NCBI GenBank assembly: GCA_040385105.1
Contig: JAZKHY010000049.1
Coordinates: 1 to 64,000, forward strand
Origin: JACMQX01 sp040385105
GTDB lineage: Bacteria; Pseudomonadota; Gammaproteobacteria; Burkholderiales; Burkholderiaceae_C
Reading direction: 5' to 3'
DNA length: 64,000 nt
How positions within the stretch are numbered: position 1 is the stretch's first letter; each line of letters starts with the position of its first letter. Both the position numbers and the translations under genes were made by a program. Positions 38,232-47,064 of the stretch are shown here, in pieces. The notes beneath the pieces are model-generated. The model did no database searches, was not told the origin of the DNA, and was given only the letters and a program-made list of their open reading frames with translations.

Positions 38232-38782
38232 AGCGTCTGATCGATGTTGCATTCTCGCTCGCAGCATTGCTGCTCCTGTGGCCGCTTTTGCTGGCCGCGG
38301 CGCTCGCCGTGATCGCCGAGACGGGACGCCCTGTCATGTTCATGCACAGGCGGGTGGGTCGGGGAGGGCAGGAATTCGGCATGTACAAGTTCCGCAGCAT
38401 GGTTCGCGACGCGGCGGCGAGGGGACCTTACTACACCTCGGCCAATGACCCGCGGGTCACTCGCGTTGGCAGGATCATCCGTCGTACCAGCATTGACGAA
38501 CTGCCGCAGATCATCAATGTCCTCAAAGGCGAGATGAGCCTTGTGGGCCCGCGTCCGGATGTGCCGGAACAACGCAGCAACTACACCCCGGCCCAATGGG
38601 CTGAGCGCTGCAGTGTGAGGCCGGGCATCACGGGGCTGGCACAGGCCATGCTGCGATCGCAGGCCACGGACGAGCAGCGCCTTGCACTGGACCTGCGTTA
38701 TGTCCGCGAGGCCGGCGTCTGGCTTGACCTCAGGATCATGTGGTGGACGCTCGGCCGCCTGTCCGGCAAGGGGAGCAACTGA
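38228..38782 (+). CDS. Sugar transferase, monotopic phosphoglycosyl transferase
   Basis: A 184-residue enzyme that should transfer a phospho-sugar from a UDP-sugar to undecaprenyl phosphate, starting glycan assembly. It begins KRLIDVAFS with one N-terminal re-entrant or membrane helix (about 8-32). Next come RVGRGGQEFGMYKFRSM and the catalytic region RRTSIDELPQIINVLKGE followed by MSLVGPRPD. The size matches the minimal PglC-like form without the extra transmembrane domain of WbaP. The sugar cannot be predicted. Confidence 0.92.
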   Translation: MKRLIDVAFSLAALLLLWPLLLAAALAVIAETGRPVMFMHRRVGRGGQEFGMYKFRSMVRDAAARGPYYTSANDPRVTRVGRIIRRTSIDELPQIINVLKGEMSLVGPRPDVPEQRSNYTPAQWAERCSVRPGITGLAQAMLRSQATDEQRLALDLRYVREAGVWLDLRIMWWTLGRLSGKGSN

Positions 38783-40578
38783 TGTGCGGGATTTTCGGGT
38801 ACTGGAGCCGCGACCGGCAGTCGCTGGATGCGGCCGCACTGTCCGCAATGGCGGCAAGCCTGGCTCACCGGGGGCCGGATGACAAGGGTGTGTGGCACCA
38901 GCCAGGGCGTGGGACCGGCATCGGCAATACACGGCTGTCAATCATCGACATTGGCGGAGGGCACCAGCCCTTCGTCAGCGATGACGGGATGATTGCCGTC
39001 GTCCAGAATGGCGAGATATTCAACTACGTTGAACTTGCAGCTGAATTGCGGCGCAAGGGTGTGCGCCTGGACACCCAGTCCGACACGGAAGTGATCCTGC
39101 GCCTTTACGAGCACGAGGGTATCGAGGGAGTGCAGAAGCTCAATGGCATGTTCGCAATTGCCATTGATGACGCCCGCGAGGACGCCATGTACCTGGTGCG
39201 TGACCGCATTGGCGTGAAGCCCCTTTATGTTGCAGACGATGGCAACCGGATGCTGTTCGGATCCGAGATCAAGGCATTCTGGCCGGCCGTTCCCGCGGGC
39301 CGGGCCGCCTTCGGACTGGACCATGAAGCCATTCACCACTACCTCAGTTTCAACTACATTCCCGCGCCATGGACCATTTACCGTGGCATCCGGCATGTGA
39401 TGCCCGGCACGTGGGTCAAGTTCACGCGCAAGTCGCATGCACAGGTGCAGCGCTGGTGGAGCCTGGCGGACCAGCGCGAGCAGGACTACTCGTTCGATCA
39501 GTGGTCGGAAGAGTTCCTGGACATTCTCGACGACGCGACGCGCATCAGGCTGCGTGCAGATGTGCCCTGGGGCGCGTTTCTGTCAGGGGGCGTTGATTCC
39601 AGCACCATCGTCGGCCTCATGGCCCGCCATGTTGACCGGCCAGTCAAGACCTTCTGCATCGGCTTTGAGGACCCGCGCTATGACGAGTCCGCGTTTGCCC
39701 TTCAGGCTGCCAGGCGCTTCGGTTGCGAACACACCAGCGAGATCGCCGAGCTGAACATGCTCGAGCAATGGCCGCGCGTGCTCCACCACCTGGACCAGCC
39801 GCATGGCGACGCCTCTTTCATGCCGACGCTGCGGGTAAGTGAGCTGGCGGCGCGCCATGTGAAAGTGGTGCTCACAGGGGATGGCGGGGACGAACTGTTC
39901 GCAGGGTATGACAAGTATGCGGCGTTCTTTGCGCGGCCGGACGCACACACCATGGAATCCGGGGCGTTCCAGCGAAGCTACTTTGACTCGATTTCCCTGT
40001 TTTCGCCGCAGGCCAAGCTGGATATGTACCAGCCCTGGTTACGTGCCGCCCTTGCGGATATTGACAGTTTCGACGCAGCCGCCAGGCCATGGATGGACGA
40101 AGCGCAGCATTTTGACCGCATCAACCAGGCGCTCTATCTGGACATGCAACTCCTGCTTTCAGGCAACAACCTGGTCAAGCCTGACCGGATGGGGATGGCG
40201 GTGTCCATCGAGGCGCGAACACCGTTCCTGGACTGGCGGATGATGGAGCTCGCCTTCCGCTCACGCGGCAGCACCAAGCTCTCGGCGAGCGGTGACAAGA
40301 AGCACTGGTACAAGAAAGCCGCCGCGCCGCTCATTGGCGAAGAACTTGCCCATCGCCGCAAGCAGATGTTCACAGTGCCTGTCGGCGAGTGGTTCAGGAC
40401 AGGGTCATACGGCTGGCTCAGCCACCTGCTCAAGGGCAGCGCACTGCTTGCCGAACTTTTCGATGGGGCAGTCATTGACAAAATGCTCGCCGGCCACAGA
40501 TCCGGTCAGGTCAACTACACCCGCGAGTTGCGCGCGCTGGCGGCGTTGTCACTCTGGCACAAGGGCGCATATGGCTGA
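38782..40578 (+). CDS. asnB: Asparagine synthase-like glutamine amidotransferase
   Basis: A 598-residue AsnB-type protein. The class II glutaminase domain starts at the nucleophile Cys2 (MCGIFGYWSRD), and the synthetase domain has the PP-loop SGGVDSS near residue 267 and LTGDGGDELFAGY. It is adjacent to a sugar transferase and overlaps it by one base (TGATG). In such loci these proteins are thought to amidate a sugar acid rather than make free asparagine; that is inference. Both active sites look intact. Confidence 0.88.
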   Translation: MCGIFGYWSRDRQSLDAAALSAMAASLAHRGPDDKGVWHQPGRGTGIGNTRLSIIDIGGGHQPFVSDDGMIAVVQNGEIFNYVELAAELRRKGVRLDTQSDTEVILRLYEHEGIEGVQKLNGMFAIAIDDAREDAMYLVRDRIGVKPLYVADDGNRMLFGSEIKAFWPAVPAGRAAFGLDHEAIHHYLSFNYIPAPWTIYRGIRHVMPGTWVKFTRKSHAQVQRWWSLADQREQDYSFDQWSEEFLDILDDATRIRLRADVPWGAFLSGGVDSSTIVGLMARHVDRPVKTFCIGFEDPRYDESAFALQAARRFGCEHTSEIAELNMLEQWPRVLHHLDQPHGDASFMPTLRVSELAARHVKVVLTGDGGDELFAGYDKYAAFFARPDAHTMESGAFQRSYFDSISLFSPQAKLDMYQPWLRAALADIDSFDAAARPWMDEAQHFDRINQALYLDMQLLLSGNNLVKPDRMGMAVSIEARTPFLDWRMMELAFRSRGSTKLSASGDKKHWYKKAAAPLIGEELAHRRKQMFTVPVGEWFRTGSYGWLSHLLKGSALLAELFDGAVIDKMLAGHRSGQVNYTRELRALAALSLWHKGAYG

Positions 40579-41812
40579 GAAGGTATTGCTCGTGGCATAT
40601 GGCGGTGGCCACATCACCATGGTGATGCCGGTCATGCGCGAACTCCAGGCGCGGGGCGTGCAATGCACCTTGCTGGCACTCACGACCGGCTATGCCAAGG
40701 CACAGCGCGCCGGCCTGAACCCGGTCGGGTACAGGGATCTCGTGCATCTGGTTGACAGTCCCGAGGAGGTGATGGCCTGGGGCGAGCGGCTGGCGCCGGA
40801 GAATTCCCATCCGGAGGTTGACCATCAGGAGTCCATCCTCTATCTCGGTGTGGGGTACATGCAGTGGGTTCGCGACCACGGTGCGGTGGAAGCCGAGCGT
40901 CTATACCGGGACGTGGGCCGACGGGGATTCCTCCCGCTTTCCTTCATGAGCAAGGTCATCCAGCACTTCGCGCCCGATGCCGTTGTGACGACCAATTCAC
41001 CGCGGACGGAACAGGCTTCGATCGAAGCGGCGGTTGCACTTGGCATACCGGTACTGGCAATGATTGACCTGTTCGGGCTTGCCTACGATCCGTTCGTGAG
41101 CAGAACGATACACGCTGATCGCACGGCAGTTATCAGCGAGGCTGCAAAGCGCAATGTCGTCGCCGCGGGATTCGACCCGGCCCGGGTTGTTGTGACGGGA
41201 AACCCTGCATTTGACTCCCTGGTATCGCCAGAGAGCCGTGCAAAGGCACTCAAGTTTGTGCAGGAACTGGGGTGGGCGGGCAAGAAGATAGTCCTTCTTG
41301 CCGGACAACTCGAGGAGTTGCCTGGAACGCCCGAAGCGTGGCAAGGGCCGGGGCTGGTGATGGAAGCGGAGACCCTTTTGCGTCAGTGGGTCAGTGAGCG
41401 CGATGATCGTGCCCTGATCGTCAGGTACCACCCGAACGAGTTCCAGTCTTTTCCTGTTCGCGGAGAGCAACCGCGGGTGTACTGGAGCCATCCGGTGAAT
41501 GATCCGTTGCACCCGGCGCTGCTTGCGGCACAGGTTGTGATTGTCCAGACCAGCACCGTAGGGCTGGAGGCGGTGATCAGCGGCGCGAGGCTGCTGTCCC
41601 TGTCCTACTCGCCTGCCGTCACGCCGGAGCGCTGGGACTATGGCGCGCTGGGCCTTGGGGTCCCGGTCGAGGCGCCAGGCAAACTTGTTCCGTTGCTTGA
41701 GGACGCGTTGCGGGCACCGCCCCGGTCCACAGACGACTACTGTGTAGGCCGCGCCGCGGCAAATGTGGCGCGGGAAACCATTTCACTTTTCCGGCCTGGA
41801 TACTCAGAATGA
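40571..41812 (+). CDS. GT-B-fold glycosyltransferase-like protein
   Basis: A 413-residue protein with two Rossmann-like halves. It starts KVLLVAYGGGHITMVMPVM, an N-terminal glycine-rich loop seen in GT-B and UDP-GlcNAc 2-epimerase folds. The C-terminal half has VTGNPAFDSL, VRYHPNE and QTSTVGLEAVISG, the last two being typical of GT-B transferases acting on capsule-like glycans. No specific family assignment is secure. It overlaps asnB by 8 bases and the next GT2 gene by 4. Confidence 0.7.
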   Translation: MAEKVLLVAYGGGHITMVMPVMRELQARGVQCTLLALTTGYAKAQRAGLNPVGYRDLVHLVDSPEEVMAWGERLAPENSHPEVDHQESILYLGVGYMQWVRDHGAVEAERLYRDVGRRGFLPLSFMSKVIQHFAPDAVVTTNSPRTEQASIEAAVALGIPVLAMIDLFGLAYDPFVSRTIHADRTAVISEAAKRNVVAAGFDPARVVVTGNPAFDSLVSPESRAKALKFVQELGWAGKKIVLLAGQLEELPGTPEAWQGPGLVMEAETLLRQWVSERDDRALIVRYHPNEFQSFPVRGEQPRVYWSHPVNDPLHPALLAAQVVIVQTSTVGLEAVISGARLLSLSYSPAVTPERWDYGALGLGVPVEAPGKLVPLLEDALRAPPRSTDDYCVGRAAANVARETISLFRPGYSE

Positions 41813-42663
41813 CGAACGCCAATAATTCCGCTTCCCAGCCCAGCATTTCGGTCGTCGTGAGCGTGCGCAATGAGGAAAAGCGGCTTGCGGAGTGCCTTCA
41901 GACCGTTCTGGCCAACTGCCCTGACGAAGTGATCGTGGTGGATGGCGGGTCAACAGACGCAACGGTCGCCATCGCCAGGAGCTTCTCCGGGGTGACCGTG
42001 ATCGAGAGTCCCAATTCGAACCTCACACGGGACCGGCAAAAAGGTATTGATGCGGCGCGCAACGATCTCATCGCCATGATTGATGCCGATCACCGCCTTG
42101 AACCCGACGATATCGCCAGCCTGTACAAGGACCTGATCGAGTTTCAGCTGGACATTGTCCAAAGCGGTCTCGTGTCGCATGCCAGCCATGGTTTCTGGGA
42201 CTCGGCTGAGGAGGCATCGTGGGAGTTGACTCACAACAATCCGCCTGGCGCGCGCAGCATGATCGGGACCGCCCCGGCGATCTACCGCAAGAAGGTGTTC
42301 GACCATGCCCGGTTTGACGATCACATCACGGCGACAATTGACGATACTGATTTCATCTACCGGTTATCGCGGTTTCCGGAATTGAGGTTCGGGGTTGGCC
42401 GCACGAAGGTGCGCCAGCATCACTTTGCAGATTTCCGTACCTATGTGAAGAAGTTCCAGTGGTATGGCAAGGGGGACGGCGAGTTCTGCCGAAAGCATCC
42501 AGGGCGTGCGCCGTCAATGATCTTTCATCTGCTGGTGCGATACCCTGTTTTCTATTCGTGGAGGGCATTGCGCAGCGGAAACTTTCGCGCGATTCCGTTT
42601 TTCATGCTTCAGGGTCTTCTGCGTTTTACCGGACTCGTACGATACTTCCTGAAAATCATCTGA
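41809..42663 (+). CDS. GT2-family glycosyltransferase
   Basis: A 284-residue GT-A glycosyltransferase with SVVVSVRNEEKRL, VVDGGSTDATV and the metal-binding MIDADHRLEP. A C-terminal hydrophobic segment (about 240-280) probably attaches it to the membrane. Donor and acceptor cannot be read. It ends 7 bases from the converging FkbM gene. Confidence 0.85.
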   Translation: MTNANNSASQPSISVVVSVRNEEKRLAECLQTVLANCPDEVIVVDGGSTDATVAIARSFSGVTVIESPNSNLTRDRQKGIDAARNDLIAMIDADHRLEPDDIASLYKDLIEFQLDIVQSGLVSHASHGFWDSAEEASWELTHNNPPGARSMIGTAPAIYRKKVFDHARFDDHITATIDDTDFIYRLSRFPELRFGVGRTKVRQHHFADFRTYVKKFQWYGKGDGEFCRKHPGRAPSMIFHLLVRYPVFYSWRALRSGNFRAIPFFMLQGLLRFTGLVRYFLKII

Positions 42664-42670
42664 TCCACGG

Positions 42671-43444
42671 TCAGGTTGGACGGGCCACAGGACGGAAGAT
42701 GAAGTTGTTGATGTAGCCGCGCTCGTCGCCTGATTCGAGCTGACTTTCACGCCCAAGCTGATCACGTTGCACGTCGAATGCCGAAAGCGGGACTTCACGG
42801 CCGTCGCGCAGGAACGATCCGGAATATCCGAGGGATCGTACGTAGCTGAACACATCCTCGATCGAGCCTTCCTGCAGATGCCTCTGCTCGATCTCCACAA
42901 GCAGGACGGGCCTGTTGCGCAGGATGGTTTCGCGACCGCCCTTGAGTACCCTGAGTTCGTGGCCTTCGACGTCAATCTTGATGAATGACACATCGTCAAA
43001 GCCAAATGAATCCATCGTCCTGAGTTCAACGGCCAGCGTGGCGCTGCCTGATTCCAGCGATATGCCTCCAGAGCCCAGATGTGCCTGCGCTGTTGCAAGC
43101 CGGCCTCCGCGTTGCGGGACGAAAAGCTGCGCCTCGCCTTGGGCGTCTGACAAGCCCATGCAATGCACGTTGATGCCAGGCGCCCCATACGCCTGAATGA
43201 CGCTGGCGCAGCCCGGTACCGGCTCGAAGCATTCAACCTGCACGCCTGCGCGGTGCAGCGCGTAGCCGTAGAAGCCGATGTTGGCACCGACGTCCAGCGC
43301 CAGCGAGCCCTTGCGCACCAGTTGCGGCAACAACGCAATCTCCGGCTCGAGACGCCCGGTCAGGCGGTTGTACATGAAGCGGACGGGCAGGCTCAGTCCG
43401 GCAGGCAGGAGGTTTACGAGAAAGGTCTTGATTTTCCGGATCAT
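42671..43444 (-). CDS. FkbM-family methyltransferase
   Basis: A 257-residue SAM-dependent methyltransferase of the FkbM type, with SAM motif LALDVGANIGFYGYAL, acidic residue in VECFEPV and the family motif FIKIDVEGHELRVLKGG. FkbM enzymes O-methylate small molecules or sugars, so this probably decorates the glycan. I start it at MIRKIKTFLVN, whose ATG overlaps the upstream GT2 stop by 4 bases; a longer frame adds 29 unconserved residues inside that gene. Confidence 0.87.
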   Translation of the reverse strand: MIRKIKTFLVNLLPAGLSLPVRFMYNRLTGRLEPEIALLPQLVRKGSLALDVGANIGFYGYALHRAGVQVECFEPVPGCASVIQAYGAPGINVHCMGLSDAQGEAQLFVPQRGGRLATAQAHLGSGGISLESGSATLAVELRTMDSFGFDDVSFIKIDVEGHELRVLKGGRETILRNRPVLLVEIEQRHLQEGSIEDVFSYVRSLGYSGSFLRDGREVPLSAFDVQRDQLGRESQLESGDERGYINNFIFRPVARPT

Positions 43445-44118
43445 GGTTGTTCCTGGGGGGACGCGGTTGGGACTTGCCGGCGGAAGATGCCCAGGACAAG
43501 TGCCCTGAGAATCCTGCGGTTGGCTACCCAACGACGGCCAAAACGCGGACTGTCCTGCCGGTCAGCGGTTGCCACCGGAATCTGGTCCATGCGCTTGCCT
43601 GAGCGCACTGCAAAAATGCAAAGCTCCGTACCGATGGACTGATAGGCGTCGAAGTGTCCAAGCATCCGGTACAGGTCCGCGCGATAAGCCTTCATCCCGC
43701 ACATCGGGTCGCGAATTCCCCAAAGCACGCCACCGACCCAGGCAAACACGTGCTCGCCCAGCCTCTGCCTGCGGTCCCGCACGCCTGCGACCACATCCGC
43801 GCCGTCATCAAGGCGGGCCACAAATGCCGAAATGAGCGCCGGATTGTGCTGGCCATCCGCGTCGACCGTTACGAAATACTCAAAACCCTGCCGGTCAGCG
43901 TGGGCGAAACCGGAGTTCAGTGCCCCGTCGTACCCCTGGTTTCGTGCATGCCGGACGACCTGGGCGCCGGCCTGCTCTGCGATCGCTGCCGTGGTGTCGC
44001 TGGAACCGTCATCAACCACGATGGCCTGGCCGTGCGCCGCAACGGCCCTGACCACCTGGCTGATCGTGGCCGACTCGTTCAGCGCGGGGATGATGACCGC
44101 TATGCGAGATCGGTCCAT
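43441..44118 (-). CDS. GT2-family glycosyltransferase, DPM-like
   Basis: A 225-residue single-domain GT2 enzyme with IAVIIPALNESATIS, IVVDDGSSDTT and TVDADGQHNPALI. The following GIRDPMCGMKAYRADLY is typical of dolichol-phosphate-mannose-synthase-like enzymes that load a sugar on a polyprenyl phosphate. No transmembrane helices are apparent. It lies between the NeuB-like gene, which it overlaps by 19 bases, and the FkbM gene, forming a four-gene minus-strand operon. Confidence 0.86.
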   Translation of the reverse strand: MDRSRIAVIIPALNESATISQVVRAVAAHGQAIVVDDGSSDTTAAIAEQAGAQVVRHARNQGYDGALNSGFAHADRQGFEYFVTVDADGQHNPALISAFVARLDDGADVVAGVRDRRQRLGEHVFAWVGGVLWGIRDPMCGMKAYRADLYRMLGHFDAYQSIGTELCIFAVRSGKRMDQIPVATADRQDSPRFGRRWVANRRILRALVLGIFRRQVPTASPQEQP

Positions 44119-45176
44119 TTGAGGTGGTCTCCTGCAGCGATGGGGCTGCGCAGCGCACGACCCACGATTTCAGGCAGGTGCAGGGGCGGTATGCCGTCAG
44201 CCGGGCAGGGGCGCAGCGGCTCCAGCATGGACGCGTCAAGCACGGTGCCCGATGCAAGGGCAGTTCTTGCACGCAGGCTGCGCCTTTGCAGCACCACAGT
44301 TTCCCGCTCGTTGGCCTCGACCTTCTTGACGCCGGTCCCCAGGGCATTCTCAAGCTCGCGGGTGCGGTCAACCATGTCGCGCCAGGTCCGGGGGTCCATC
44401 GAAAATGCGTGGTCCGGCCCGGTCCGCGTCATGTCGTCCGTGAAATGCTTCTCGATGATGCGCGCGCCGAGCGCCACAGCCCCCAGCACGGTGGCGTGGC
44501 CGGGGGTATGGTCGCTCAGGCCAAGCACCATGCCCGGGAACATGGCTGCATAACTGCGCAGTACGTTCAGCTGGATGTAGCGGAAGTTTTCCAGCGACGC
44601 GGTGTAATTGGTGTTGCACTGGAGCAGCGCAAATCGGGGATTGATCGCGGTTGCAGTCTCCACGGCAGCCACGACCTCATCGAGCGTCGAGGCCCCGCTG
44701 GCCAGGATGAAGGGCTTGCCCTTGCCGGCGATGTACTCGATGATGCCTGTCCATGTTATGTCGCCGGAGCCGATCTTGTATGCGGGGACGTAGTCGTCCA
44801 CTGCGTCCACCAGGTCATAGGCATACGGGCTGGTGAAAAACGCAACGCCTGCCTTGTCACAGGTTTCCTTGAGTGCCGGCGTCCAGTCCAGCGATACAGA
44901 TGCGTCCTGATATACCTCGAACACTGACTTGCTCCACTTCGACTGGTGGGACTGTTGACCGCCCAGAGTCCGGAATCCCCGGTCGCTCACAATGCTGCCG
45001 GCCTTGAAATGCTGGAATTTCGCCGCGTCTGCCCCGGCTTCTGCGGCCATATAAATCAGTTCCCTCGCGCGGCCCAGATCCCCGTCATGGTTGGCTGCAA
45101 TGTCAGCGATGAAATAGGTCGGATGATCAGGTCCGATGGCCTTTCCACCGATATCCAGTTCGCGGTCATACTTCAC
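44100..45176 (-). CDS. NeuB-family sugar-acid synthase
   Basis: A 358-residue member of the N-acetylneuraminate synthase family, which condenses phosphoenolpyruvate with an aldose to give a 2-keto-3-deoxy sugar acid. Visible motifs are IADIAANHDGDLGRA, EAGADAAKFQHFKA, KIGSGDITW, LGLSDHTPG and IEKHFTDDMTRTGPDH. A C-terminal SAF (antifreeze-like) domain starts near residue 290. The AANHDGD start and KFQHFKA differ from the NHNGD and KFQ(T/S) pattern of NeuB and PseI, which suggests a separate subfamily. GTG start chosen because GAGGAG lies 8 bases upstream. Confidence 0.85.
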   Translation of the reverse strand: MKYDRELDIGGKAIGPDHPTYFIADIAANHDGDLGRARELIYMAAEAGADAAKFQHFKAGSIVSDRGFRTLGGQQSHQSKWSKSVFEVYQDASVSLDWTPALKETCDKAGVAFFTSPYAYDLVDAVDDYVPAYKIGSGDITWTGIIEYIAGKGKPFILASGASTLDEVVAAVETATAINPRFALLQCNTNYTASLENFRYIQLNVLRSYAAMFPGMVLGLSDHTPGHATVLGAVALGARIIEKHFTDDMTRTGPDHAFSMDPRTWRDMVDRTRELENALGTGVKKVEANERETVVLQRRSLRARTALASGTVLDASMLEPLRPCPADGIPPLHLPEIVGRALRSPIAAGDHLKWTDLA

Positions 45177-46080
45177 TTGAATACTCCTCAACTAGGGCCT
45201 GCATCTCTGCTTCAATGCCGGGCAGGGGCAGGCTGAAGGCCTGCTCGAAGCGTGTGCTGTTCATGGCCATCCCGGTGGGCCGTGGCGCCGGCAACTGCCT
45301 GTCAGCCAGGTTGACCGTGCGCATGCCGGAGGCATCAAGTCTAAGGCCTTGAGCCAGAAAATGGGCCACCGCCGCCTTGGACATGGCCCCGCGGGCACCC
45401 GCATTGAAGATGCCATGGCAGGGGTAAGCCATCACGTGGCTGATGGTGCGTGCGAGGGTCTCCATCCTGAGCGGGCTGAACGAGACGTCGCCAAACACCT
45501 GGATCTCGCTGCCGCTGCGCAGCGATGCGACAACCCAGTCGCTGAAACTGTTGCGCCCCGGGCGGAGCGACCTGCCGATGAAATTGACGCGCAGCACGGT
45601 CGTTGCGGGGTGCGTCAGTACGGCCAGCTCTCCCGCCAGCTTGGAGATGGCATAGTGGTTCCTGATGGTCACGTCAGCCTCGGCATGGCAACCGTCGCCA
45701 TCGTAGACATGGTCCGTGGATATATGGACAAGGTGCACCGGCTTCGCGGCCTGCGCACAGGCCATCGCAAGCAGTTGCGCGGCCTGAACATTCTGGAGGT
45801 AGGCCCAATGCGGCTCACGCTCGCAGCGATCCACGTCGGTCGCCGCAGCGAGGTGGATCACGGCGTCGGGTTCCGCCATTGCGATCATGCGCGAAGCGGC
45901 GCCCGGTGTTGTCAAATCCTCTTTAAAGGTCACGCCACCGCTCCTGGCGGCAGTCTCGACCTGGTATCCCGCCTGCAGCAGCCGGGGTACCAGCACGCTG
46001 CCGAGCATTCCGGTAGCGCCCGTCACAAGCGCCCGGCCGGGACGCCGGCGCAAATTTGGGGTAGGGGGGGTGTCGGCCAC
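45166..46080 (-). CDS. RmlD-like NAD(P)-dependent sugar reductase/epimerase (SDR)
   Basis: A 304-residue extended SDR related to dTDP-4-dehydrorhamnose reductase. It has RALVTGATGMLGS for nucleotide binding, IHLAAATDVDRCE, STDHVYDG and the catalytic YAISK. The GTG start (VADTPPTPNLRRR) is the last plausible one before the divergent aldo/keto reductase; the longer frame runs into that gene. Overlaps the NeuB-like gene by 11 bases. Probably reduces a 4-keto sugar or a sugar acid made in this locus. Confidence 0.8.
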   Translation of the reverse strand: MADTPPTPNLRRRPGRALVTGATGMLGSVLVPRLLQAGYQVETAARSGGVTFKEDLTTPGAASRMIAMAEPDAVIHLAAATDVDRCEREPHWAYLQNVQAAQLLAMACAQAAKPVHLVHISTDHVYDGDGCHAEADVTIRNHYAISKLAGELAVLTHPATTVLRVNFIGRSLRPGRNSFSDWVVASLRSGSEIQVFGDVSFSPLRMETLARTISHVMAYPCHGIFNAGARGAMSKAAVAHFLAQGLRLDASGMRTVNLADRQLPAPRPTGMAMNSTRFEQAFSLPLPGIEAEMQALVEEYSSEV

Positions 46081-46194
46081 GTGCGGATTGTAGGTCGGCC
46101 GGTGGGGCGGGCACGTCGCGATATGGGTGAAAATGGCGCCGTGAATGAATCCGCAGCCAACCAGCAGGATAGCCGTACAGGCACGGGCACCGGC

Positions 46195-47064
46195 ATGGAG
46201 CGCGTGGCGCTTGGTACGGCGCAGTTCGGGCTCGAATATGGGGTGTCCAACAAGTCGGGGCAAACCAGCCTTTCGCATGCAGCCATGATCGTGCGAGATG
46301 CACGGCAGGCGGGATGCAGGACCATAGACACGGCCATTGCGTACGGGCAGAGCGAGACGCGCCTGGGCGAGATAGGCGTTCAGGATTGGGATGTTGTGTC
46401 CAAGCTTCCTGCATTTCCTGCTGAATGCACTGATATTGGAGCCTGGGCTTCAGCCCAGGTAGCCGGCAGCCTCGAAAGACTGGGCATTCGCAAGCTGGAT
46501 ACGCTGTTGCTTCACGCGCCCGTCCAGCTCTCAGGACCCCGCGGGCCCGAACTTGTCCGGGCCCTGCGGCAGGTCAAGGAACTCGGGATGACCCGGCGGC
46601 TTGGCATTTCGGTTTACTCACCCGAGGAGCTGGGGCTTGCGATCGCAGCCTTTCCCGTGGAGGTTGTACAGGCACCGTTCAATGTCATTGACCGCGGGCT
46701 TGAAACCAGTGGCTGGGCGTCGCGCCTCGTGGACCAGGGGGTTGAAATCCATCTCAGGTCTGCGTTCCTTCAAGGGCTGCTGCTCATGGATGAAGGCGCA
46801 CGGCCGGCATTTTTTGCGGCCTGGCAGCCGTTGTGGGGACTATGGCACCAGTGGCTGCACGATCAGGGCACCAGCGCGCTGGAGGCGAGCCTGTCGTTTG
46901 TCCTGTCGCGGCCATTCGCTTCCCGGGTGGTCGTGGGGGTGACTTCCCCGCAGCAGCTTGGCGAAGTCCTCGTTGCGGCGCGAGCGCCGGCGGTGCACCC
47001 CCCGGATGCGTTGCGCTGCGATGCGCCCGGACTCATCAACCCTTCACAATGGAAAATCAAATGA
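46195..47064 (+). CDS. Aldo/keto reductase
   Basis: A 289-residue TIM-barrel oxidoreductase with the AKR pattern: RTIDTAIAYGQSE containing the Asp and catalytic Tyr, SKLPAFPAE containing the Lys, TLLLHAP containing the His. It belongs to the short group found next to cytidylyltransferases in surface-sugar clusters, not to the detoxifying AKR enzymes. Start is uncertain: MERVALGTAQFG matches family N-termini, but a GTG at 46141 and an ATG at 46123 are in frame. Its stop overlaps the next ATG (ATGA). Confidence 0.84.
   Translation: MERVALGTAQFGLEYGVSNKSGQTSLSHAAMIVRDARQAGCRTIDTAIAYGQSETRLGEIGVQDWDVVSKLPAFPAECTDIGAWASAQVAGSLERLGIRKLDTLLLHAPVQLSGPRGPELVRALRQVKELGMTRRLGISVYSPEELGLAIAAFPVEVVQAPFNVIDRGLETSGWASRLVDQGVEIHLRSAFLQGLLLMDEGARPAFFAAWQPLWGLWHQWLHDQGTSALEASLSFVLSRPFASRVVVGVTSPQQLGEVLVAARAPAVHPPDALRCDAPGLINPSQWKIK

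Noticed and set aside
46833..47060. N-terminal extension of the fusion gene upstream of the chosen ATG
   Set aside because: The added 76 residues lie inside the aldo/keto reductase gene and have no conserved features; the 47061 ATG directly overlaps the preceding stop and starts the cytidylyltransferase motif.
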